From DATLFP01 sp035540955 (GTDB taxonomy: Bacteria; Actinomycetota; Acidimicrobiia; Acidimicrobiales; CADCSY01): a DNA stretch of 6,637 bases. The notes beneath the pieces are model-generated. The model was given only the letters and a program-made list of their open reading frames with translations. It made no database searches and had not been told where the DNA came from. Numbering within the stretch: position 1 is the stretch's first letter; every line of letters begins with the position of its first letter. A program made the translations under genes and the position numbers. This document shows positions 1 to 6,185 of the stretch, in pieces. The stretch lies in the NCBI GenBank assembly GCA_035540955.1, contig DATLFP010000081.1, forward strand, positions 1 through 6,637. Reading direction: 5' to 3'.

Positions 1-1013
1 AGCTGGTGGTAGAGGGCGAGGTGGTCGGCGACCATGCGGGCCGCGGAGAATCTGGCTTCGACGCTGGCTCGGCATGCTCGGCGGTCGAGGGCGGCGACGT
101 GGATGAGTCGGGCGGCCATGTCGTGCTCGTCGGTGCACAGCCAGCCCGTGTGGCCGTGGTCGATGATCTCGGGGGCGGCGCCTTCGGGAAATGCGAGGAC
201 GGGGGTGCCGGTGGCGAGGGCTTCGATCATGACCAGCCCGAACGGTTCGGGCCAGCGGATCGGGTTCACGAGCGCCTCGGCGCCGGCGAGCAGGTCGAGC
301 TTGTGCTGGCCTCCGACCTCGCCGACGTAGATGGCGTCGTCGCCGAGGAGCGGCTCGACGCACTCGGCGAAGTAGCGGTACTCGTCGGGTTCCCACATCT
401 TGGCGGCCAGGACGATGCGCTTGCCGGCGGCGCGGGCGATCTCGATGGCGCGGTGGGCTCCCTTGTCGGGGTGCATGCGCCCGAGGAACAGCACGTAGCC
501 GCCATCTCCCGGTCCTGCTGGGAACGTGTCGACGTCGACGCCGTGGTGGATGACCGCCGCCACCGGGATCTCCGGAGCGGTGCGTCGCTGGGCGTGGGAG
601 ATGGCCACGATCGCGGCGCCGCCGGCCGCCGCCGATCGGTAGTGACGCCGAGATGTCGGGGTCAGCTCGCCGTGGACGGTGGTGATGACCGGCGTCCCGG
701 GCGGGTGGAGCTCGGCGAGGACCGGACCCGTGAAGGTGTGGTCGTGGATGACATCGACGCCAGCTCGGGCCAGGTCCCCATAGGCGCGGATGACGTGGGC
801 GTACTCGCCGCGTGGGGCCTCTGCGGTTCCGAGCGCCCGCGGGTACAGGGACCGCCGCGGCACCGGACAGGTGGCGTCGCCGGTGGTGAACAGCACGACG
901 TCGCACCCGGCGACGCTCAGGCCCCGGGCGAGCATGTCGATCACCAGCTCCGTCCCGCCGTAGACGGTGGGCGGCACGGCCACCCACGGCGGTGCGATCA
1001 GGCCCACCCGCAT
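1..1013 (-). CDS. Glycosyltransferase family 4 (GT-B fold), 3' end cut off by the window edge
   Basis: This is a probable cytoplasmic retaining glycosyltransferase that moves a sugar from a nucleotide sugar to an unidentified acceptor. The minus strand is open from ATG at 1013 to the edge, giving 337 residues without a stop. The N-terminus MRVGLIAPPW followed by YGGTE (residues 18-22) is the usual GT4 beta-strand and glycine loop. HDH lies at 90-92 and TVHGE around 112-116. LGRMHPDKG around 177-185 is the start of the nucleotide-sugar-binding half. EPFGLVMIE (E256 to E264) is the GT4 E-x7-E motif, followed by ATGTPV and a GHTGWL segment. Family length is about 340-400 residues, so only a short tail is missing. 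An in-frame GTG at 1076 is possible, but homologues of this type start at MRVGLI. The Shine-Dalgarno sequence is weak. The divergent neighbour is a glycogen-debranching-type enzyme, suggesting a role in glucan or storage and stress sugar metabolism. The family call is firm; the substrate is unknown. Confidence 0.93.
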   Translation of the reverse strand, partial: MRVGLIAPPWVAVPPTVYGGTELVIDMLARGLSVAGCDVVLFTTGDATCPVPRRSLYPRALGTAEAPRGEYAHVIRAYGDLARAGVDVIHDHTFTGPVLAELHPPGTPVITTVHGELTPTSRRHYRSAAAGGAAIVAISHAQRRTAPEIPVAAVIHHGVDVDTFPAGPGDGGYVLFLGRMHPDKGAHRAIEIARAAGKRIVLAAKMWEPDEYRYFAECVEPLLGDDAIYVGEVGGQHKLDLLAGAEALVNPIRWPEPFGLVMIEALATGTPVLAFPEGAAPEIIDHGHTGWLCTDEHDMAARLIHVAALDRRACRASVEARFSAARMVADHLALYHQ

Positions 1014-1226
1014 CCCGGAGACGTGGCGCGCTTCGACCGGCTCACCTTCTCGGGTTGCACTGGTGAGCCCATCCACACCACCACCCAAGCGGGCCCCGCC
1101 CGGTCCGCGATAGAGGCAATGGTCCCTTCCACCGGGCCGTTCAGGCGATCCGGCCGCGACCGCGGTCTACGACTGCCCTCCGTGGCGAGCAGGATGCAGG
1201 TGTGACGCTGACGCTTCCGGGAGCCG
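1014..1226. promoter_or_regulatory. Divergent intergenic region between the GT4 and debranching-enzyme genes
   Basis: This 213-bp stretch must hold the start signals for both divergent genes, since both open outward from it. I see no convincing -35/-10 pair. The only patterned site is GAGGC-AATG-GTCCC at 1113-1126, which read on the minus strand is GGGAC-CATT-GCCTC. It matches 8 of 10 fixed positions of the mycobacterial DosR box (GGGAC-N4-GTCCC) and lies about 100 bp from each start codon. A match of this quality is expected by chance roughly once per kilobase in DNA this rich in GC, so alone it is weak. Confidence 0.35.
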
Positions 1227-3383
1227 ATGTCTGAGTCGCCCTACACCGGCAGGACCCCGGTCGCCACGGTGGCTGCCGGTGGCGCGGCCGTGACGCTCGT
1301 CGAGGGCCAGACGTTCTGCGTCTCGGCCGCCAATGGCGATCTCCACGGCGATCAGCCGATGGGGCTGTTCGTCATGGACACCCGCGTGCTGTCTCGCTGG
1401 GAGCTCCGGCTCAACGGGCACCGCCCCGAGACGCTGACCGTCGCGGTGACCGAGCCGTTCGCGGCGACGTTCGTCGCTCGCGGGCGGGCCGGCGCCGACC
1501 GAGCCGACTCCGACCTGTTGGTGTTGCGAGAGCGGCACATCGGACAGGGGATGCGGGAGCGGATCCGGCTCACGAACCACGGGCTCGAGCCCGCGAGCGT
1601 GGTCGTCGAGGTGATCTGCGACGTCGACTTCGCCGACCTGTTCGAGGTCAAGGAGAGTCGGGTGCAGCCCCGCGGGCTGCTGCGCTGTGACCTCGAGCCG
1701 TCGACGCTTCACTTCCGGCAGTCGACCGATCGCGGCTCGAAGGCGGTGATCGTGACGTTGTCCGAGCCGGCATCGGTCGAACCCGGGGTGATCACCTGGC
1801 GGGTGCAGCTCGCCCCCGGCCGGTCGTGGGAGGCCTGCGCGGAGGTGGCGGTCACGCTGAACGGTTCCGCCCTCGAGCCGCGCTTCCCGTGCGACGGCGA
1901 CGGTCGCGATGCCGTGCCCGCCATTCGTCTGGCGGCGTGGCGGGCCACCCTTCCGACCGTTGACACCGACCACGAGGGACTCGTCCGGACCATCCGCCGT
2001 TCCGGCGAGGACCTCGGCGCGCTGCGGATCTTCGACCCCGAGCATCCCGACACGCCGATCCTGGCCGCCGGCGCTCCGTGGTTCATGACCGTCTTCGGCC
2101 GCGACTCGATCCTGACGGCGTGGATGACCCTCATCGCCGACCCGACGCTGGCCGAGGGCGTGCTACGGACCCTCGCCCGCTTCCAGGGCGATGACGTCAA
2201 TCCCCAGACCGAGGAGGAGCCCGGCAAGATCCTCCACGAGATGCGGTTCGGCGGGGCTGGCGGACTCGCGCTCGGGGGCGGCGACGTCTACTACGGCTCA
2301 GTCGATGCCACGCCGCTCTTCGTGATGCTGCTCGGCGAGCTGCGTCGATGGGATCTCGACGACGACGTCGTCGCCGAGCTCCTGCCGAACGCGGATCGCG
2401 CCCTGGAGTGGATCGAGCGGTTCGGCGACCGGGACGGAGATGGGTACGTCGAGTACGAGCGGCTGAGCGACGAAGGCCTGGCCAACCAGGGTTGGAAGGA
2501 CTCCTGGGACGCCATCCGGTTCGCCGACGGGCGGCTGGCCGGTTCGCCGATCGCACTGTGCGAGGTCCAGGGGTACGTGTATGCGGCGTACGTGGCGCGT
2601 GCGCACTTCGCACGCGAGGCCGAGGACGAGGCCGCCTACGAGCGGTGGGCTGCAAAGGCGGCGGGCCTGCGGCAGCGGTTCAACGAGGACTTCTGGCTCG
2701 ACGAGCACGGCTGGTGTGCACTCGCCCTCGACGGCGACAAGCGTCCGGTCGATGCGCTGGCCTCGAACATGGGCCATCTGCTCTGGACCGGCATCCTCGA
2801 CGCCGATCGGGCGGCGATCGTCGCCGACCGGCTGCTCTCGCCGGAGCTGTTCTCGGGGTGGGGGATCCGCACCCTGGCGTCATCGATGCCGGCCCACAAC
2901 CCGGTCAGCTACCACAACGGGTCGGTCTGGCCCCACGACAACGCCCTGTGTGCCGCCGGTCTCGCCCGCTACGGATTCGTCGAGCACGCCCACCGGGTGA
3001 TCGACGCGCAGCTGGCGGTCGCCGAGGCGTTCGGCGGACGGCTGCCGGAGCTGTTCGCCGGCCTGGCCCGAGAGGAGATCCCCGTCCCAGCCGCGTATCC
3101 GGCGTCGTGCTCACCGCAGGCGTGGGCCTCTGCATCGCCGCTGCTGTGGCTCCGGACGATGCTCCGCCTCGATCCGTGGACACCGCACGACCAGGTGTGG
3201 CTCCATCCCGAGCTGCCACCGTCAGTTCGGCGGCTGCGGGTGTCGGGCATCGTGCTCGGTGAGCGGCGGCTGAGCATCTCCGTCGACGGTGACGCCGTCG
3301 AGGTCGACGTGACCGGCCCGAGCGGGCTCGAGGTGATCCGTCGCGCCCGACCGCCGCTCACCGAAGCCCTCCGGCCAGCGTGA
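1227..3383 (+). CDS. Amylo-alpha-1,6-glucosidase / glycogen-debranching-type protein (GDE N-terminal domain plus six-hairpin domain)
   Basis: This 718-residue protein is complete and of normal length for the bacterial family annotated as amylo-alpha-1,6-glucosidase. Residues of about 15-205 form the GDE_N_bis beta-domain: LVEGQTFCVSAANGDLHG, then GLFVMDTRVLSRWEL. Residues of about 275-690 form an (alpha/alpha)6 six-hairpin glucosidase domain. Its typical motifs are WFMTVFGRDSI (285-295), NQGWKDSWD (420-428), SYHNGSVWPHDN (561-572), and near the C-terminus PAAYPASCSPQAWAS. Acidic residues D293, D425 and D428 are plausible active-site members; I cannot assign the catalytic pair. No signal peptide is seen, so it is probably cytoplasmic, acting on alpha-1,6 branches of glycogen or a related glucan. 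The start is secure: in-frame TGA stops lie at 1203 and 1209, and GGGAG (1219-1223) sits just before the ATG, though with a short 3-nt spacer. The true substrate of this family is poorly defined. Confidence 0.93.
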   Translation: MSESPYTGRTPVATVAAGGAAVTLVEGQTFCVSAANGDLHGDQPMGLFVMDTRVLSRWELRLNGHRPETLTVAVTEPFAATFVARGRAGADRADSDLLVLRERHIGQGMRERIRLTNHGLEPASVVVEVICDVDFADLFEVKESRVQPRGLLRCDLEPSTLHFRQSTDRGSKAVIVTLSEPASVEPGVITWRVQLAPGRSWEACAEVAVTLNGSALEPRFPCDGDGRDAVPAIRLAAWRATLPTVDTDHEGLVRTIRRSGEDLGALRIFDPEHPDTPILAAGAPWFMTVFGRDSILTAWMTLIADPTLAEGVLRTLARFQGDDVNPQTEEEPGKILHEMRFGGAGGLALGGGDVYYGSVDATPLFVMLLGELRRWDLDDDVVAELLPNADRALEWIERFGDRDGDGYVEYERLSDEGLANQGWKDSWDAIRFADGRLAGSPIALCEVQGYVYAAYVARAHFAREAEDEAAYERWAAKAAGLRQRFNEDFWLDEHGWCALALDGDKRPVDALASNMGHLLWTGILDADRAAIVADRLLSPELFSGWGIRTLASSMPAHNPVSYHNGSVWPHDNALCAAGLARYGFVEHAHRVIDAQLAVAEAFGGRLPELFAGLAREEIPVPAAYPASCSPQAWASASPLLWLRTMLRLDPWTPHDQVWLHPELPPSVRRLRVSGIVLGERRLSISVDGDAVEVDVTGPSGLEVIRRARPPLTEALRPA

Positions 3384-3392
3384 GGTGCGGCG

Positions 3393-4559
3393 TCACGGCC
3401 CATCGGTGTCGGGGGGCACGGATGGCTGCGCGCCGCGGCCGAGCAACGCTGCCCACTCGACGGCGCGGGCGACATCGGTGGGGGTCACGATCCCGACCAG
3501 CTGGCCGTCGTCGAAGACGAGCGCGCGCCCGTCGGAGTCTCTCGGAAGGCGGGCCAGCAGGTCGACCAGCGGCTCCGCCGGAGCGGCAGTCACCACCTCC
3601 TCGAGCGGGCGGGCGACGTCACCGACGCGCACCGAGCTCCGCCGTTCGGGGGGGACCTCCTTGATTCGGGTGAGCGTGACCAGCCCGGTGAGACGCCCAC
3701 CGACGTCGACGACCGGGAAGGCGGAGAACCGGTTTCGCAAAGCGTGCTCCTCGATGAACTCGTCGACGGTCACCCAATCCGGCGCCACGTGGGGCTCCCG
3801 CGTCATGACGTCGCGCGCACACACGCCCGCGAGCGCCCCACGAAGCAGGACGTGGGTCTCCTCGGCACGGGCAGCGTTGAGGAGGAACCAGCCCAGGAAC
3901 ATGAACCAGAGCCCGCCAATCCCCGCGCCCGCCGCGAACTCCATCACGCCGACTCCGATCAGCACATAGCCGAACACGCGGCCCGATCGGGCGGCGGTCA
4001 CCGAAGCCCGGACACGGTCGCCGTGACGTTGCCACAGCCACGCTCGCAGGATCCTGCCGCCGTCGAGGGGCGCGGCCGGCACCAGGTTGAACACCGCCAG
4101 GAGCACGTTGATCACCGCCAGCCAGGCGAAGCCGGCCCCGACCAGCTCCCCGGCCCCGACGACGTCGGTCACGACGGCGGCGCCGGCGAAGACGCAGGCG
4201 GCCCCGAGGCTGACCAGGGGTCCCACCCCGGCGATCCGCAGCTCGGCCTGGGGAGTGAGCGCCTCGCCACGGAGCCTGGTCACGCCGCCGAAGAGCCACA
4301 AGGTGATGCCCTCGACGGCCAGTCCGTGACGACGGGCGACGACCGCGTGCCCGGTCTCGTGGGCCAGCAACGAGACGTAGAAGAGCAGGGCGGTCACCGT
4401 CGCCACCGCCCAGTACGAACCAGCAGCGTGTCCCGGGAGCCGATCAGGAAGCCTCCCGGCGGCAAGGCTCCAGGTGATGAGCCAGAAGACCGCGAGCAGG
4501 CTCCAGTTGATCCCCACCGGGATGCCGGCGACTCGCCCGAGGCGAAGGCTCTCCTCCAT
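3393..4559 (-). CDS. Site-2 protease (M50) with C-terminal CBS pair, Rip3-like
   Basis: This is an integral-membrane zinc metalloprotease, predicted to cleave substrates within the membrane. The 388-residue protein has several hydrophobic segments (roughly 18-34, 50-66, 107-132, 143-161, 197-228). HETGH at 67-71 is the HExxH zinc motif. NLVPAAPLDGG (158-168) supplies the conserved third ligand, D166. Two CBS domains follow at about 246-303 (VMTREPHVAPDWVTV) and 310-370 (ending LVGIVTPTDVARAV), likely a nucleotide-sensing control module. Length, order and sequence style closely resemble Mycobacterium tuberculosis Rip3 (Rv2625c), a DosR-regulon member; that comparison is from memory. The reading frame stays open upstream to 4895, but MEESLRLGRV at 4559 is the family N-terminus. 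It is preceded by GAGGG (4565-4569) with 5-nt spacing. The stop of the upstream phosphoribosyltransferase remnant lies one base before this ATG, so the two are probably co-transcribed and translationally coupled. The substrate is unknown. Confidence 0.95.
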   Translation of the reverse strand: MEESLRLGRVAGIPVGINWSLLAVFWLITWSLAAGRLPDRLPGHAAGSYWAVATVTALLFYVSLLAHETGHAVVARRHGLAVEGITLWLFGGVTRLRGEALTPQAELRIAGVGPLVSLGAACVFAGAAVVTDVVGAGELVGAGFAWLAVINVLLAVFNLVPAAPLDGGRILRAWLWQRHGDRVRASVTAARSGRVFGYVLIGVGVMEFAAGAGIGGLWFMFLGWFLLNAARAEETHVLLRGALAGVCARDVMTREPHVAPDWVTVDEFIEEHALRNRFSAFPVVDVGGRLTGLVTLTRIKEVPPERRSSVRVGDVARPLEEVVTAAPAEPLVDLLARLPRDSDGRALVFDDGQLVGIVTPTDVARAVEWAALLGRGAQPSVPPDTDGP

Positions 4560-4560
4560 C

Positions 4561-4770
4561 TCAGCCCTCGCCGAGACGCCGCGGTGCTTCGACGGCCCGA
4601 GGCGGACCGCGGCCGAGCATGGACTCGCTGGCGCGAAGCGCCCTGGCAACCTCGGACGCGACGGGCACGCCGCCACGCGGGAGCCCGAGCACGACCAGCG
4701 GCTCGCTGCGTAGGTGCCCGAGGCGCGCCGCGAGGCGCCGTCCCGCATCGAGGCGATCGGCGAAGAGCAT
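4561..4770 (-). pseudogene. Truncated phosphoribosyltransferase (N-terminal remnant, 69 codons)
   Basis: The first 45 or so residues are a clear phosphoribosyltransferase-domain N-terminus of the kind found in actinobacterial stress clusters: FADRLDAGRRLAARL, then VVLGLPRGGVPVASEVARAL (26-45). After that the similarity stops. The remaining 24 residues, rich in Arg, Gly and Pro, do not match the family, and a TGA ends the frame at 4561-4563. Full-length members are about 200-220 residues. The PRPP-binding loop (typically VVDDGIATGAT) is absent, so the product cannot be an active transferase. I found no continuation of the domain in the other frames. The start is secure: a strong AGAGAGGG Shine-Dalgarno lies 7 nt before the ATG. 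The last codons supply the GAGGG ribosome site of the downstream protease gene, separated by a single base. It could be a decayed gene kept only as a translated leader, or a small protein with a new role. Confidence 0.75.
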
Positions 4771-4822
4771 GGGCAGGCCCTCTCTGACGTGCGAGTCCAC
4801 GGTCCCGCGGAGGGGGCGCGAG

Positions 4823-4874
4823 CACCAGGGCCGATCGTCACGTGCGCCGCGTGGTGTGACCATCGGCCCTGGTG
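4823..4874. promoter_or_regulatory. 19-nt inverted repeat (18/19 paired), candidate paired operator
   Basis: The arms are 4823-4841 (CACCAGGGCCGATCGTCAC) and 4856-4874 (GTGACCATCGGCCCTGGTG). They are reverse complements except for one position and are separated by 14 nt. Each arm contains a site of the form G-N-GAC-N4-G-N-CCC: GGGCC-GATC-GTCAC at 4828-4841 and GTGAC-CATC-GGCCC at 4856-4869, each 8 of 10 to the DosR consensus, with centres 28 bp apart. It is not at the end of any gene, so a terminator role is unlikely. Its position 53 bp upstream of the minus-strand start codon and 225 bp upstream of hsp20 fits a shared operator or an RNA hairpin in a long leader. Symmetry is seen directly; the factor is inferred. 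Confidence 0.6.
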
Positions 4875-5083
4875 GGCGGGAGCCGTGTCGGTCATGGTGA
4901 CTCGATGAGGGGCGACGGTTGCCGATCGCCTTCGGCTGGCGAGGGCGGGAAGTCGCGGTGGCCGTCACTCGACTCGCCCCATCCGTGGCGAGCCTGCCGG
5001 CAGCGCCGGCGGCGCAACCGGTTGAAGCCGACGATCGAACCGCGTCCCGTTCGTGAAGCAGGACCACCAGACAAGCAGCGAAC

Positions 5084-5090
5084 AAGGAGG
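5084..5090 (+). promoter_or_regulatory. Strong Shine-Dalgarno site of hsp20
   Basis: AAGGAGG lies 8 nt before the ATG at 5099 and is close to a perfect anti-16S match. It fixes the hsp20 start and suggests high translation, as expected for an abundant chaperone. Confidence 0.9.
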
Positions 5091-5098
5091 TCAGGGCA

Positions 5099-5560
5099 AT
5101 GGCTGGACTACTGAAGCGTGAAACGAAGCCGGCCGAGGTGTTCGATCGGTTCGACCGGGTGTTCGACGAGTGGATCAACACCCTTCCATGGCGGCGGGGC
5201 CTGGTCTTCGGTCACGACTGGGCGGGCGAGAACGTGATCCGCGTCGACGAGTACCGGGAAGACGACAGCCTCGTGATCCGGGCCGAGCTGCCCGGGATCG
5301 ACCCCGACAACGACGTCGAGCTGACGGTGTCGGACCACATGCTGCACATCACGGCCGAGCACCGCGAGGAAGAGAAGATCGAAGAGAAGGGCTATCTGCG
5401 CCACGAGTTGCGGTGCGGGAGCTTCTCGCGTGAGCTACCGCTGCCCGAGGGCGTCTCGGAGTCGGATGTGACGGCCAGCTACAAGGACGGGATCCTCGAG
5501 ATCCGCGTCCCAACCCCAACCCCCGAACCGGCGACGAAGATCGCGATCACGAAGAGCTGA
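5099..5560 (+). CDS. hsp20: Hsp20 / alpha-crystallin small heat-shock protein (HspX/Acr-like)
   Basis: This is an ATP-independent cytoplasmic holdase chaperone that binds unfolding proteins and assembles into oligomers. The 153-residue protein has a short variable N-terminal arm (1-45), the alpha-crystallin domain at about 46-139, and a short tail. Visible marks are VIRAELPGIDPDNDVEL (59-75), GSFSRELPLPEGV (107-119), and DGILEIRVP (130-138), the version here of the A-x-x-x-n-GxL signature. The C-terminal I-x-I anchor is I148-A149-I150. The RAELPGIDPDNDV segment is very like that of mycobacterial HspX (Acr, Rv2031c), more so than generic Hsp20 proteins; this is from memory of the HspX sequence. 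The gene is monocistronic here, with a GC-rich hairpin following (5584-5602). It sits divergent from the Rip3-like protease unit, across a region with a large inverted repeat, which suggests shared stress control. Confidence 0.96.
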   Translation: MAGLLKRETKPAEVFDRFDRVFDEWINTLPWRRGLVFGHDWAGENVIRVDEYREDDSLVIRAELPGIDPDNDVELTVSDHMLHITAEHREEEKIEEKGYLRHELRCGSFSRELPLPEGVSESDVTASYKDGILEIRVPTPTPEPATKIAITKS

Positions 5561-5583
5561 CCGATCTGGACGTCAGAGGTAGA

Positions 5584-5602
5584 GGGCTCGTCCGACGAGC
5601 TC
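5584..5602 (+). terminator. Possible terminator hairpin after hsp20
   Basis: An 8-bp stem (GGGCTCGT with ACGAGCTC, one G-T wobble) closes a 3-nt loop 24 nt after the hsp20 stop. There is no T-run after it, which is common for actinobacterial terminators but leaves the call uncertain. A second small stem, CTCGC/GCGAG at 5673-5690, lies between here and the end of the convergent minus-strand gene. Confidence 0.4.
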
Positions 5603-5717
5603 GATGAGCCGTCGAGGACTCAACTTCGCGCTCCGCCCGTAGTGCTTCGACCAACGGACCGGTCAGGTACGCCTCGCACTCCTGAGCGAGACGATGTCGA
5701 CCCGAGCGCCGGCGGCG

Positions 5718-5946
5718 CTAGAGACCCTCGCGCTCGCGCACGACCGTGCTACAGGTCGTTCTCCCGCCGACGCGATGACCGAACCCGCCCCAGCTCGCCC
5801 AGAAGGCGATGGAGAGGACGGCACCGATGGCGCCGACGACCATCAGGACCATGCCGGCCGTGCCAACGTTGAAGCCGTTGCCTTCGACGGTGACCGCGAA
5901 GCGCATGACCGACGGCGATCATGAACAGACTGACGACGATGCCCAT
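5718..5946 (-). pseudogene. DUF6458-like small membrane protein, apparently frameshifted
   Basis: Two adjacent minus-strand frames together give a protein of the actinobacterial DUF6458 type, usually about 75-90 residues with two membrane helices. The first, from ATG at 5946, gives MGIVVSLFMIAVGHALR, the expected first helix, and then turns to Arg/His-rich nonsense. The second, from 5906 in another frame, gives MRFAVTVEGNGFNVGTAGMV, then LMVVGAIGAVLSIAFWASWGGFG (second helix) and an Arg-rich tail, ending at TAG 5718-5720. The break falls near 5900-5912, at the expected AVGAxLRFAV junction, and looks like a net loss of 2 (or 5) bases or gain of 1. It may be a true pseudogene, a sequencing error, or a shortened 62-residue gene starting at 5906. 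No good Shine-Dalgarno precedes either start. The family name is recalled, not searched. The role of the family is unknown. Confidence 0.6.
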
Positions 5947-5966
5947 GAGGGTTCGCTTCGTGGCGA

Positions 5967-5981
5967 CCCGCACGATGCGGG
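5967..5981. repeat. Small GC-rich hairpin ahead of the DUF6458-like gene
   Basis: A perfect 5-bp stem, CCCGC/GCGGG, surrounds a 5-nt loop. It lies 21 nt upstream of the ATG at 5946 on the minus strand, between that gene and the 26-aa gene. It could affect read-through or translation, but is short enough to be chance. Confidence 0.3.
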
Positions 5982-6000
5982 CGGCTTGTCGTGCTGATCA

Positions 6001-6016
6001 GTTCGCCAGAGCGAAC
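6001..6016 (-). terminator. Hairpin just after the 26-aa membrane protein gene
   Basis: GTTCGC and GCGAAC form a perfect 6-bp stem with a 4-nt loop. On the minus strand it starts 5 nt after the TAA stop (6022-6024), the right place for a terminator or an RNA 3'-end stabiliser. No T-run follows. Confidence 0.4.
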
Positions 6017-6021
6017 GGTCC

Positions 6022-6102
6022 TTACGTCCTGCGGCCGCTGAACATCCTGAACAGCAGGACGACAACGAGGATCAAGACGACGGTTCCGAGACCGATGAAC
6101 AT
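6022..6102 (-). CDS. 26-residue single-pass membrane microprotein
   Basis: A 27-codon gene runs from ATG 6102 to TAA 6022-6024. The product starts MFIGLGTVVLILVVVLLF: one continuous hydrophobic helix from about residue 2 to 19, followed by RMFSGRRT, whose three arginines would hold the C-terminus in the cytoplasm by the positive-inside rule. A strong ribosome site, GAGAGAGGG (6109-6117), stands 6 nt before the ATG, almost the same sequence as before the PRTase remnant; this is the main reason to accept so short a gene. The frame is open further upstream to 6261, but that part reads as charged, Arg/Pro-rich filler without a ribosome site. It lies upstream of the DUF6458-like gene on the same strand (75-bp gap), with a hairpin between. 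I recognise no family. A role at the membrane, for example modulating a partner protein, is only a guess. Confidence 0.7.
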   Translation of the reverse strand: MFIGLGTVVLILVVVLLFRMFSGRRT

Positions 6103-6185
6103 GGATGTCCCTCTCTCAGACGCGGGCGAGCGCTGCTCAGCGTCACCGGGGTCTGGAGCAACGCCTCGGCGCAAGCCGCCGAAGC

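Larger units (their letters stand above)
4771..5098. promoter_or_regulatory. Divergent regulatory region between the PRTase remnant/protease unit and hsp20
   Basis: No gene can be supported in these 328 bp; the short open frames crossing it lack family resemblance and good starts. It contains a long inverted repeat (4823-4874, listed separately) and, nearer the minus-strand gene, GAGTC-CACG-GTCCC at 4793-4806. Read on the minus strand the latter is GGGAC-CGTG-GACTC, an 8-of-10 match to the DosR box. Minor dyads are TCGCC/GGCGA (4926-4942) and CGAAC/GTTCG (5036-5053). I did not find a convincing sigma-70 or SigH promoter, HspR (HAIR) site or CIRCE element ahead of hsp20. Confidence 0.5.

Noticed and set aside
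6..1205. Long plus-strand open frame of 399 codons
   Set aside because: It is the antisense shadow of the GT4 gene. Its translation is Gly/Val/Asp-rich with no domain, whereas the minus strand reads through a textbook GT4 with all motifs.
1167..2045. Minus-strand open frame of 292 codons
   Set aside because: It lies antisense to the N-terminal domain of the debranching enzyme and is composed of Arg/Pro/His-rich residues without any recognisable motif.
2348..3262. Plus-strand open frame of 304 codons inside the debranching gene
   Set aside because: It is an Arg-rich out-of-frame reading of the glucosidase domain; the true frame carries all the conserved motifs.
3744..4787. Plus-strand open frame of 347 codons
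   Set aside because: It is antisense to the site-2 protease, which has HExxH, the third zinc ligand and CBS domains. The antisense translation is low-complexity.
4823..4874. Terminator or mobile-element end as the explanation of the inverted repeat
   Set aside because: No gene ends near it on either strand, there is no T-run, no transposase remnant and no flanking target duplication that I could see.
4560..4895. Upstream 112-residue extension of the protease frame
   Set aside because: The extension is Ala/Arg/Ser-rich and overlaps the PRTase remnant in another frame. The family N-terminus and a ribosome site are at 4559.
5036..5053. CIRCE- or HAIR-type heat-shock operator before hsp20
   Set aside because: Only a 5-bp dyad (CGAAC/GTTCG) is present; it does not match either known operator.
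4872..5114. 80-codon plus-strand frame ahead of hsp20
   Set aside because: It is Arg/Pro/Ser-rich without resemblance to any family, lacks a good ribosome site, and overlaps the well-supported hsp20 start.
4771..5181. Upstream extension of the PRTase-remnant frame
   Set aside because: It runs through the inverted repeat into antisense of hsp20 and lacks domain resemblance. The strong ribosome site and family N-terminus support the start at 4770.
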